Positions 49,270-59,242 of a DNA stretch of 64,000 nucleotides are shown here, piece by piece. The stretch is from Cloeon dipterum (lineage: Eukaryota > Arthropoda > Insecta > Ephemeroptera > Baetidae). The number at the start of each line of letters is the position of its first letter. The stretch's first letter is position 1. The stretch is from assembly GCF_949628265.1 (NCBI RefSeq), contig NC_088789.1, positions 25,413,883-25,477,882 on the forward strand. Reading direction: 5' to 3'. The position numbers were made by a program, and so were the translations under genes. Under the pieces are notes generated by a model. It was not told the DNA's origin. It saw nothing but the letters and a program-made list of their open reading frames with translations, and made no database searches.

Positions 49270-49679
49270 CGAGTCACTCGAGAAGTGTCACTGGTTTTCG
49301 AGTCAATTCCGCGCGGACGACGTCTGAATCGCTGTCACAACTGTCCGGGACACTCTGGCACACGCGATGGCTCACGTTCACACGCGCTTCCCTCGAGATG
49401 TGACTGCGAAATGCAGCAGGCGACTTTCAGCTCGAGCGATTTACACGAGGAGGACGCGACTCTGCTGTGTTTTCGAACAAGCCGCTGCGCCGCCAGCCAA
49501 TCAGCGCGCGGCGTCTCTCTCGATCAATCAAATCGAAGCTTGCCTCACGTAATGCGCCCCCCTCGTCAGCTGTACGCGCTTTTCGGCCCGATTAACGCAG
49601 GTACCGACCTCTGACGCGGGCTGCCGACACCTTCTCGGCACACTGCGCGTCGACGGCCGACGCGTCAGGTCCTGCCGAC
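49270..49679. promoter_or_regulatory. Bidirectional CpG-rich promoter, SINHCAF / GON4L-type gene
   Basis: 410 bp separate the two divergent start codons (49269 on - and 49680 on +). The interval is GC- and CpG-rich with no obvious TATA box, as expected for a divergent housekeeping promoter. Exact start sites cannot be read from sequence. Confidence 0.65.
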
Positions 49680-52600
49680 ATGGCGGCAACGCCGCCCGAC
49701 GTCACCCCCGCGAGATCATCGTCCCTCGCAGGAGAAAATGGCGTTGCTGGTCAGACCTCGACCGGCACCCCCGCCTCCGCAATGCCCGCCGACACGGCTG
49801 CACGGTGGCCTCCGGGCTGCGTGACCCCCAGGAAGAGCCCTTCCGAGGGACCGGCCTTCAGGTCGGTTAAGAAGTTGAGCCCCCTGAAGCATGTCACGCC
49901 CATATTAAAAAAATACAACGCCCAGCGCAAGGCCAAGTCGGCCAAGAAACCCCTCACCGTCGCACTCACGGTGTGTATGATACCAATTAGAATTTAATTT
50001 AAAAAAATAAATAAATATTATTTCCTTCTAGAAAAAGAAAAATGCGCGCCGACGGAAAGACTCTGGGTCGTCGTGCTCAGACATCGATTTTAGGTTTCAA
50101 TCCAGTCCTGAAAAAGTCGAGTCTGTTTCACCTGACAAAGGGTTCCTTTCTTCTGATGACCAGCATTTGCGTACTCCATCTCCCGCGTGTGCCTGGTAAT
50201 ATTTGTGTGACCTATAAGTCATTAAAAAATTAAATATTAGTAAAATTCAGTCCAGAGGATGAGCCAATGGAAGAAAATGATTTCGACGCACCCTCATCAC
50301 CTTTAGTAAAGGTATAACAAAGTATATTTAAAAGATTTAATTCAATATCATATTTATATTTAGGTAAATGCATGATAAGCAATGTGAAAAAGGGTAGAAA
50401 TCAACAAATTTGCTTCGATGACGGTAATACCTTAAAATCCAAGTCGCCTTATTGGCTGGCTGCAGCTTTTACCACAGTAAATAGCTTTTCAATGTGAATT
50501 CTCAATTTCATCCACTCCATTCACTGAATTTTTCTCATATTAGGAATTTCCATGGTTGGATTCCTGATCGAACAGGCAAAGAACTAGCTTAGCCTTCGCT
50601 GTTCGGTAGATTATTGAAATATTTGAAAATATAGCTATCGGGATAGAGTTTTTAGAATGGATCCTCAAGCGGCTGAAACCGAGAAAGTTAGTACAATTTA
50701 TTTAACAATATGCTTTTAAAAATGGACACGAAGCTTTTAAAAACACTACATTTAACTGGAAACAAAGATTGAGGAAAATGGGAAAGGAATAAACTAACGT
50801 TTTGTTATTGGATTTTTCAACACGTACAATTTAACCATTACACTTTGCATTGCATTTAAGGCGAAACAAAGTGAAATTAGTGTAATGATAGATTATTTTT
50901 CACATGATTTTGAATTTTACATTATTAACTTTGTTTGAACTTGGAGGAAAGAATATATTTTCATTTATTCCTCTTATTCTCTTTGGTTTTTCCAGCATTT
51001 TCTTATTTTATTATCTTAGGTGAAATTTAATTTAAAAGAAAACACGGGATTTAACAGTTGTTCCAAACAGTCACTCATTTTCATTAATTACTTTTGGTGA
51101 TTTTCTTAAATTTTTTAAGAGTTGCTACAGTAAAATATCCTTCTAGGACAATGCAGAGGATCTTGCTGCGTTGATGCACGCCAGCTCGAATGTGATTCCC
51201 GGCTTAAAAGGCAAGACAAACCTAGCAAAGAGAAGAAAACACATGAAAGAAGTAGAAGCCACGCTGCAGATCCTGATGCAAGAAGACCCTGCGGCGGTTG
51301 ACCAGAGAGAAAACCGTAATGGCGGCCTCTGTCTTAAAGAAGTCACATTAATTCATTTTTCGCAGATATTGCAGCCGCGTACATGCGAAGAGTGCACCAG
51401 GTGCTCTTGGCAGAGGGCGAGAAGGGCGAAGAGACTTTAAACCTCTTCTTCGAAGCTCTGCTGGACGCGGAGCCGGTACAGAATACAGAAGCCGGAATCC
51501 AGCAGTTGTTCAAGACTGTTAGCGAGCTGTTCAAAGGAAAAAACGAATTGTTGGATCCATTCCTTAGCTTTTTGAAACCATGCGAAGCTAAAGCCTGCGG
51601 CAAAGCCATGGAACACATGGAGCTCGCCAACATGACTGATTTTTTGATAAAGGCTGAGGTAAATAATTCATGGCAGGAACACAGGCTGCTCATTATTTGA
51701 GGAGGTGGCCAAAATGCTTAATTAATGCAAAATCCTTTAACACACATACTTATTAGGACCTGAGGATAATTTGCAATTAAAAAAACGAGGCACACATTGA
51801 GGCCAAACACAGATCTCTTTCGAAAATCTGCAATTTTTGAGAAAATGTAATATCATTTTTTAAAATAAAATAACTACTCCACTTTGAATCTGTTGCTAAT
51901 CAACTTTCATGTTTTTTTTTTTAATTTCAGGTAGCCTTTTCAAAGCAGCCACAAGTGCTCAAGATTATTCTTGGTCATTTGACCACTTTGGCTGAAAAAC
52001 CAGACTTGAAGGAGGAAGAGCTGAAGTCTGTGATACTGCCTTTGCTAAAGGGCCACCCACTCTTGAAAGACTGCTTTTTGCAACTGCTGCCTGACTCAAA
52101 GCCACCTGAAAGGTAACAAACAAGATGTCCAATTTTCCCGATTGGTTATATGTATTTTTTTAGTTTGATGTATAACTTCGAAGAACTTCAATTTTTTAAT
52201 GATAGTGCTGAGGTTAACGATCAAGGTTATGAGATTTTGAAACTTCCACCTGATGATTCTAAAGATTTGGCTGGAGGAGACAACTGCCCCTGTCCTTGCC
52301 ACGACAACACGGATGATGAAATGCTCAAGTCGAAAGCCAACCACTGCATTTCATGTGGCACAAAGGTAACACGCCTCAGGAAAATACAATTTACGAATTT
52401 ACTTTGTTTCTATTTGCTTTAGTGGCTTCAGTTATAATTATTGTACTTTCCTATTTCATACTGGCTAAAATAAGTTGGGCTATGAAAATAAGACTGATTT
52501 TTTTCTTGAAATATTTTTAACCGTTGTTTTGTGCAAAATACATGATTTTCAAGACAATTTTAGCCGAATTTAAGTTTTTTGGCTACCATCACTGACCTTT

Positions 52601-54148
52601 TCCGATGTTTTTGTCTTAAATTTTTTATAAATGTCATGCTTCAAAAGATTGAAAAATAAAAAAATTGAAACTACATTGTTGAGCAAAATTTTACTACATA
52701 ATTATTTATCCTTTACTGGGAGAGACTCAAGTAAAAGCTAATTCCAATTTTATTGTTCCCTCAATCAATTCATCTCAATAAAAAGAAAAATCAAAGTGCA
52801 GAAGATTGCAAAAAAATGATAGTAGAGGGGGTATTTTAAAATACAACATTAAACTTTTTTCAGTTAAAGTCAGGGATACTGTTGAAGGGGAGGTTAGGGG
52901 ATTGGTTGAAGGGACGTCTAAATTGGGACCCAGCCAACCCATTGAAAACAAAGAAAGCTTACTTTGTTCCATTTTGCATGAAACATTTACTAGCGAAGCA
53001 AAATCATGCTCTTATCTGCAGAATTAAAGTCAATTTGGACTGTTTTTAGACGCTTTAGATGGGTTTAGACAGTTTAAATTTAGTTTTAAAGGCTTTAAAT
53101 TGCATGATTTGTGCTTGTTGGATGGTCCCCCAATGATTTGAAGCTCAGAAATAAATATAATATAGTCAACCGTCTAAATTTCACATCCGTATAAATAAAT
53201 AATTCATAAAAACTCTTCTTTCAGTACATAAACGGAAAGGTCTACATGGTGGTCAATAGACAATTGAAGCCGGCAAGGTTGACCTTCCTGAATGAAGACA
53301 TGCAGTCAGCCATCAAGCGGCTCTCGGTGGAGCCTGCGGACAAAACCCGAACGAGGCGTATAAGAACCAGCAACTCGTTGTCTACCGTCAATCCGCAGGT
53401 GTCAAGCCCTCCGAAATGTCCAGAGTCCGAAAACGAGGACTCTGAGAGCTGGAGGGTCGACTCGGACTGCTCCCCTCCGAAACGCTGTGAATTGGTGCCA
53501 CCCCAGGAACAGGAAGTGGCGGTCGATCAGAAGCCTATTGTGCAGATCAAGGCAAACATCGACCTGCTCAGCCCTGGCAGCTCTGAAAATAGCAGGGAAA
53601 TGCTCAGCGGCCAGGAAGAATTGATCGTCTGTGATGAGGAGAGTTTGGACTTCCTGGATGACGAAGAGTCGATGGAAGATGAGGAGATTCCCGAGGACGA
53701 CCAGGACGAGGATGAATCAAGCGTCGATGGTGGTGAAGAAATCAACATCATAATGTAAGATAAATAGCTTTAATTTTATTAAATTAAATTAAATATAAAC
53801 TGTTCTGTTACAGGAAGCAGGAAGAAATTGAAGTCAAAGCCAAGAGCTGCCCTGATAGCCCAGTACAGGAACAACTGCTTGTGCCCATAAAGCTAGAGGA
53901 GGAATTTTGTGATGAATGGACCAGAGATGAAGATAAAATAATCCTTCAAGTCATCGAACAGAACAGCAACGCAAATATGATCGATGAGGCCAAGGAATTA
54001 CTGCCAATGCGTTCGGAGTGTCAGGTAACACGGAATAAGGTAGTTTTATAGTTTCAACAGCTGATATCCTTGTTTCTAGATCCGGAAACGCTTCGAGACC
54101 CTCATGAAATTATTAACTAAAATGTCCAGTGAGGCCAGTGGAGAATGA
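49680..54148 (+). CDS. GON4L: GON4L/mute (YARP-type) protein with PAH repeats and SANT domain
   Basis: Coding exons: 49680-49970, 50032-50195, 50251-50311, 51147-51315, 51366-51658, 51931-52112, 52164-52365, 53225-53754, 53814-54024 and 54080-54148 (TGA). All are GT-AG with consistent phase and give 723 aa. Residues about 229-308 and 314-387 are Leu-rich helical repeats resembling the PAH pair of GON4L. Residues 428-451 form a Cys/His cluster (CPCPCH...CISC). Exon 8 is strongly acidic in its second half. Residues about 664-716 are a SANT/Myb-like domain (DEWTRDEDKIIL...RKRFETLMKLL). In animals this family (GON4L; Drosophila mute) works in SIN3/HDAC-linked repression and at the histone locus body. 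Known members are much longer (about 1700-2200 aa); only the conserved C-terminal half is seen here with a short basic N-terminus. Introns are small; 51316-51365 is only 50 bp. The first two exons are the least certain part of the model. Confidence 0.85.
50657..50686 (+). other. Possible alternative first coding exon of the GON4L-type gene
   Basis: ATG at 50657 starts MDPQAAETEK and runs in phase 0 into a GTTAGT donor at 50687, which would splice cleanly to the 51147 exon (also phase 0). It cannot be an internal cassette from the nearest upstream AG, because that length would be 31 bp. If used, it would bypass the CpG-promoter N-terminus. Confidence 0.35.
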
Positions 54149-54176
54149 TAGATCAACGAATAAAATTATGCAATCA

Positions 54177-54182
54177 AATAAA
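54177..54182 (+). terminator. Poly(A) signal of the GON4L-type gene
   Basis: AATAAA 28 nt after the stop codon, followed by a TTTATTGTCTTTTTT tract. Confidence 0.8.
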
Positions 54183-55116
54183 GCTTTATTGTCTTTTTTA
54201 TCTTTAAATTGCGCCTTAAAGTAGAATTATTTGTAGGTATTGTGATTAAATGTCGAAATAATTAAGGAGAGCTGCTCCTCCTCTTTATTTAATCTATCAT
54301 TCGTGAAAATAGTTAAAAAATTAAATTAAAATTTGAAGGAAAAATATAATGACACACTATTCAAGCCTTTGTCTACTGATCATGAGAAATAGTTTTTTGG
54401 TATAAGCTTCCTGACCTTTAAAGAATCGTTGATACTAATTATTTAATATGAGACCGAAGAATTATATTGGATATTAACTGACCCGCAGTTAATTAGACGA
54501 GAGTACACAGCTTTCTTGATCAGGTATTCAGTCGCAGTAAATGCACTGCTTAAAATGAAACACCATGTTTAACTATTAATAAGTGATAGATTATTCAATT
54601 AGATTTTGGTTTCACATTTTTGAAGGGTATATATGAGATAAAATATCTATGATTCATTATACAATTCCTCAATTTTACAACATGGACATAAATAGCAATT
54701 TCAAGAAGCAAATTTAGATAAATAGAATCATTTATAAAAGATAAAATCACAATGAAATAAATATAAACCTAAAACAAAATAATTTCTACTAAAAAACTTC
54801 AGTTGGGAAAGTTTGCAGATCACCCAACAACAATTTCTTTTAATAAAATTTCACATACGGTTTGTTTTGGTTATAATTGTTTACTATATCACAATTATTA
54901 TAACTGCTCATAATCATAAACAAAAACTAACATCAAACCCATTAATTTATTATGAGAAAAATATTAGATAACAAAACATCTCGAAACGGAAACGTTAACT
55001 TTTGTAACTACTGCTATTTTGGTGTATTGACCCTATTCCATTTTCCTTTTCAACGCACCAAAAGTAGTGTTCATTCATATATATGAAATGACGGGCAGCA
55101 AACAAGACTTAGCGGC
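54183..55116. other. AT-rich intergenic DNA
   Basis: Strongly AT-rich spacer. I see no exon, repeat or RNA gene that can be supported. Confidence 0.6.
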
Positions 55117-55467
55117 TTGAGCAGGTCAGGCACTGACGCGGGTAGTGTAGAGCGCTCCTTGCTTTCAGCTTCACTATATTATCGCTCTCATTCTCTGACT
55201 AGAAGTGAGCTGGCAACACCCCAAAAAGGACTGAACTTAACTAATTGTAAGCTGACCAACACCTGCGGAAAAATTCAACATTTTAACTTTTCTCGCGTAG
55301 ATTCTAACCAACTTATATATTCAATACCTGCTATTCAAGTTCTTAAAAAATATATTTTTTTTAAAGAAGAACATTTATTTGTAATCTTTGGAAGTCCAGC
55401 CAATTCAGAGGAATTAACGGCTGGTGCTTTATACATAGCTGCACAATCTGAAATCGTTTCCTTTTAA
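55117..55467 (+). CDS. Hypothetical 116-aa open frame
   Basis: An uninterrupted frame with ATG at 55117 and TAA at 55465-55467 lies in a locally less AT-rich block. The product has no recognised domain; it is Ser/Leu-rich with a plain hydrophobic C-terminus. A TATATATGAAATG motif lies about 40 bp upstream. A + strand AATAAA at 55578-55583 follows 110 bp after the stop. This is consistent with a short gene converging on the CSP-like locus, but the frame could also be chance or a transposon fragment. Confidence 0.25.
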   Translation: MSRSGTDAGSVERSLLSASLYYRSHSLTRSELATPQKGLNLTNCKLTNTCGKIQHFNFSRVDSNQLIYSIPAIQVLKKYIFFKEEHLFVIFGSPANSEELTAGALYIAAQSEIVSF

Positions 55468-55567
55468 TGACGATTTTTGGTTTGGTTCAAAATAAAACAA
55501 AACGATGAGGAGCGAGCTACAACTGAGAACTGCTTGATAGGCAACCTGCGCGGTCGCGGAGAGAAAA

Positions 55568-55625
55568 GTGTGGTCTAAATAAAATATAAAAAATTTAATT
55601 TATCTCTTTATTGAATAGACCACAC
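55568..55625. terminator. Bidirectional poly(A) region in a hairpin
   Basis: The perfect 10-bp inverted repeat GTGTGGTCTA (55568-55577) / TAGACCACAC (55616-55625) encloses a + strand AATAAA (55578-55583) and a - strand AATAAA (complement at 55607-55612). The arrangement would serve convergent transcripts on both strands. Confidence 0.55.
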
Positions 55626-55663
55626 GCCAAAATAAATTCAATTAGTAATCCTCGTCCGGAACT

Positions 55664-56691
55664 TCATGATTTGTTGTTAACAGTTGCCTCTCTATACTTC
55701 AAGACGAAATCTGAAAAATTAATATGATTAGAAAATAAATTGACATGGTTACAGGCCAACAGTTTATCTCGACTATGTGCAATTTTGAAATTAGGATCGA
55801 GAAGAACAGTTCAATTTCAGACCTTGACAAATTGCTCGATTTTTTTCGATTGATATCGATCTATCAAACAGTGTGCAAATTTCGAGGAAGAATTCCCGAA
55901 ATTATGAAACAAATCATAATTTTACAGCAGGAAGGCGATGCTTGAGAATAGTCGATTATCGCAACATTTTAAACTAAAATTTATCATTATATTTCATAAT
56001 TTTTATATAGTATTTTAAGTAAAGCTAAAAGAAGTTTCTCAAATTTTCAGCAAAGCTATACCATTTTTGCGAATGCAGTTTTCGCGAGTCATAGAGCAGT
56101 TGTTGGAAAAGGTGCGCGTTTCGCCCTTGCTGTTCTTGCCGCAAATCGGTAAGCGTTAGTGAAATTTATCAATAGTTTATCTCTTAAATGTGCAAGAATG
56201 AAATTAGGACCATCAAGGAACAGTTAAATTTTAGATTTCGTAAATTTCTCGAAAAATTAAATGATTTTTCGCTTGATTTTGATACCTCTGGTGGCGATCT
56301 ATCCAATAGTGTGCGAATTTTGAGGAAATTTGTGAAATAAATCGTTGGAGATTAACTAATTAAGCCGATTTTCTCACAAATTTATGTGGCGCAACTTGGG
56401 ACAATTTTAACGTTTTCCTAATTTTTAAAAAATAAAGAAAAAATTATTTTCGGTACTTAGAAACGTTAAACAAAATCAAAACAATTTAAACTCACTCTTG
56501 AGCTCACGTTGTTCGGAGGTGCAGGGTCCCTGATCCATTAGACATTTGATGTAGTTGGTGAGGATGCGGTCGTTTTTTAGGATGCGGTCCAGTTCGACGC
56601 CATCGTACTTATTAGTATACCTGCTGGGCGGCGGTGCGGCCACGGAGGCGGCCACCAGCACCACCAACAACAACACTTGCATGCGGGCCAT
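55664..56691 (-). CDS. Chemosensory protein (CSP/OS-D), truncated or remodelled
   Basis: Exon 1 (56691-56496) encodes [20 protein letters not shown], a strong signal peptide, then the canonical CSP N-half: [20 protein letters not shown] and [11 protein letters not shown] with the C-x6-C pair. It ends AAG A|GTGAGT, the conserved CSP intron site and phase. No exon with the expected second half (LPDAL...C-x2-C) is found downstream. The best acceptor with matching phase (TTTTTCAG, exon 55710-55664) gives only [15 protein letters not shown] and stop, followed by an AATAAA complement at 55607-55612. That ending faintly resembles the KRFEATLN tail of the neighbouring CSP. An 80-aa product would lack Cys3, Cys4 and the C-terminal helices. 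A minus-strand TATAAAT (56733-56739) sits just upstream. Exon 1 is secure; exon 2 is tentative. Confidence 0.55.
55765..56340. repeat. Diverged tandem duplication in the CSP-like intron
   Basis: Segments about 55760-55905 and 56170-56335 share, in order, AGTTTATCTC, TGTGCAA..TGAAATTAGGA, GGAACAGTT, and GCGATCTATCCAATAGTGTGC versus TCGATCTATCAAACAGTGTGC, then AATTT.GAGGAA. They are separated by about 260 bp and are non-coding on the CSP strand. Confidence 0.6.
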
Positions 56692-56732
56692 GGCGGAGAT
56701 CGAGTGCTGGCCGCCCGTGCCCCACCTGCTAG

Positions 56733-56739
56733 ATTTATA
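56733..56739 (-). promoter_or_regulatory. TATA box upstream of CSP exon 1
   Basis: TATAAAT on the - strand, about 42 bp before the ATG, implies a very short 5' leader. A focused TATA promoter would suit a tissue-specific secreted protein. Confidence 0.55.
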
Positions 56740-56819
56740 CCTTCGCTCCCCCTCCTTCGTTCCGCGATCGCATTTTTTTATTAACACTGGCAGCTCGCAG
56801 GTAAACTATGGAATATATT

Positions 56820-58158
56820 AAAACACCTTGAAAATAAATTTTTCAACAGCTCTCTTGAATGATGATTCTAAAAACTAATTTGGAAAAGTTTATCATTTAC
56901 CTGTCAAAGATAAAAAATAAAAATCTAGGAACTGAAAGAATATGCCGCGCAATGTAAAAAAGAAGTTAAATCAATTTCTTTTGTACCTTAATCAAATATG
57001 TTCAGATCTTGATTAAATTATGTTGATGAATGCTTAAAGTTTATATACCTAAAATATAAGATAGAAATTACAATAAATGCTTATTTTACAGGAGGATTTA
57101 GGGATTTTTCGAAAAATGAAGTTTTTCAAACGGTCGTAACTTGGCTTCTGGTTTAGATAACTTAAAATTGTTGGTGTTTTAAATTTAGTTTATGACATTT
57201 AAATGAATAATTTGTAATCATTGACGAACTTTCAAAGGTTAAGGTCACAAAAAATTATTAAAAGGTTAAAAAAATCGCCATATATATCGAAGGAAAAATT
57301 CCTCCAAGTTTGAAAGTGCCCCATTTATAGAAAAAACGATATAAAAATGAGTTACGTTTTTTTCGAGATATTAATATTTGGACTCCAAGTGTAAAAAAAC
57401 GTGTTTTTTTCGTTTTTTTGCACCCTAAATCATGAGGTATCCTGTAATTTGCTCAGTATTTCCCAGATTTTGATGTTAATCATTAGACCAATACATAATC
57501 TTTAGAGGCATAGAATATACTCACCAAAAAAGCAGACTAGCACGTGTTTCATGGTTTCAGTTTGTGTAAATCGGATAGCAAATGCGAGAGCGCGTCCTCT
57601 TTTACACTGACATTGTCACCGCATAATAATTATCATGTTATTTGACAAAATGTGAAAATAATCAACAAGGTTGTTTTTTTTGTGGTAGAGTGAACCGGAA
57701 ATTTTTGGATGACGAGAATTCGTCACTTATCTTCCGAGGATATCCAAAAGAGATGCATAATCCTATCCGAAGTTGATAAACGCGTTTTAAAGGGTGATCC
57801 GATAATTTGTCTGCATTGGGGGTTGAAGGGAGTTAAAATGTAGGTCATCAGGAAACTCAGTGCAGTGCTATCGTCAGTGGAATAGTCTTTCACCAAATTT
57901 GTGTATGAACGAGAATTCAAGTGCGTTTAAGAAGAAAATTGAAGAAGCAATAATCTCAAGCTACCATTGATCATTACTTCCTTCCAAATGTTGTTCCTAC
58001 TTAATTGCTAATTACTTTATGGATGTGTGCTGATTTAGGGCAGAGTTGCCCTGTCAGCCCATATAATAAACTTAATTTTGAAACTAACTCAAACTTTGAA
58101 ATTTTGGACAGTTATCCGCGGGTATCCGATTTTTTGGCGAATAATGCTAAAACGATTG
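56820..58158. other. AT-rich intergenic DNA
   Basis: No gene is supportable. The 57.09-57.45 kb stretch has poly-T/A-rich repeat-like text (for example GTTTTTCAAACGGTCGTAAC) and resembles diverged repetitive DNA. Confidence 0.5.
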
Positions 58159-58162
58159 GATC

Positions 58163-58683
58163 TGTAGGGTACCTACATTCCGTCAAACAATGACCAATCT
58201 TCAACACACAAATTAACACAACAGACAAATCACATTGTTTGACGAGCATATATAAACCGACGCGACCCAATTCAAAAGAGAGAGAATTCCTGCAGCAGCC
58301 TAGACGACCGGACCAACCCTGAGGACTATCTGGACGAGGACCCTGTAAGACGTAAAGATCGCCATCGCAGCAGGACGATGTAGCTTCCGTCCCCGATGTT
58401 GTCGATCGCACGCCTGGGCTTAAGCGGTACCACACTTCGGATGCTGCGCCACGCTTCACCGAAGTCCCTGACGAACCCACTCGGACGCGTCCCGAGTCTT
58501 TAATCCGTCCCATTCTCCGAGCCTCACAATTCCACATATATTCAGCCCCACAGCCAGTCTACTTATTTCCGATGTCGTCCCATTTCCACAAGTCAGTCGC
58601 AGTCTACACACGCAGCCCACAACTACAGCTTTAATAAAATTCATAATATAGGAAACCACTGCGCATCGTAATTCCTTCCTATA
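58163..58683. mobile_element. Putative solo LTR
   Basis: The 521-bp segment starts TGTAGG and ends CCTATA, near-inverted ends, and is flanked by a 4-bp direct repeat GATC (58159-58162 and 58684-58687). Inside, in the order expected of an LTR, are TATATAAA (58249-58256), a GC-richer transcribed part, and AATAAA (58633-58638) about 45 bp before the end. No gag or pol frames adjoin, so recombination to a solo LTR is the simplest reading. A 4-5-bp duplication suits Gypsy-type elements. Confidence 0.7.
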
Positions 58684-58879
58684 GATCCATCACAAAGCAA
58701 TATTATCACGCAGATAATCACGTTCTTATTATCGTTTAATTTTTCTTTCCAATCATGGAGAAGGGAAACTCCTGCATTTAACTCTTCCAAAAACTTCTGT
58801 AAAAAGCCTGTATCTGAAAAAAAATAAACACCAACTATATTTTTTGTTATTTATCAAATGTGTATGGTTAAGCAAGCGT

Positions 58880-59242
58880 TGCTCACGCAAGGCTCTGCGG
58901 GCCTACCGGCTTCGAGCGCCCCCGCGGCGCCTGCCGCCCTGCCGGCGAGTGACGATCGAGGCGGGCGCCGCGGGCGGGCGGGCAGAACGTGCCCAAGGTG
59001 CTCTTCCTTATCATTTCTCGCGAATCGCGTCGAGAGTTTGCGAAATTGCGAGCGGCGGGGTCCAAAAGGTCGGCGGCGTTGAAAAAATGGCGAAAAGTTG
59101 GTCCTGGGCGGATTTCAGGTCGGGCACCCTGAGAAAGTTCGTCAGGGTGGGTCAGGTTGAAGGGCTCGGCGATGCCTTTTATTTGAGACCTCGCAGGTCA
59201 AAATCCGTCTGCGCGTATTGTATTCCACTCGGGGGGGGGGGG
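58880..59242. promoter_or_regulatory. CpG-rich patch at the 5' end of the IAP-like gene
   Basis: A sharp GC/CpG-rich island in AT-rich surroundings begins about 200 bp before the first BIR-like codons and includes them. It is a likely promoter or first exon. It ends in a run of 13 G (59231-59243). Confidence 0.5.

Noticed and set aside
48895..49614. 239-aa + strand frame across the SINHCAF first exon
   Set aside because: Antisense shadow of SINHCAF exon 1; no resemblance to a protein family.
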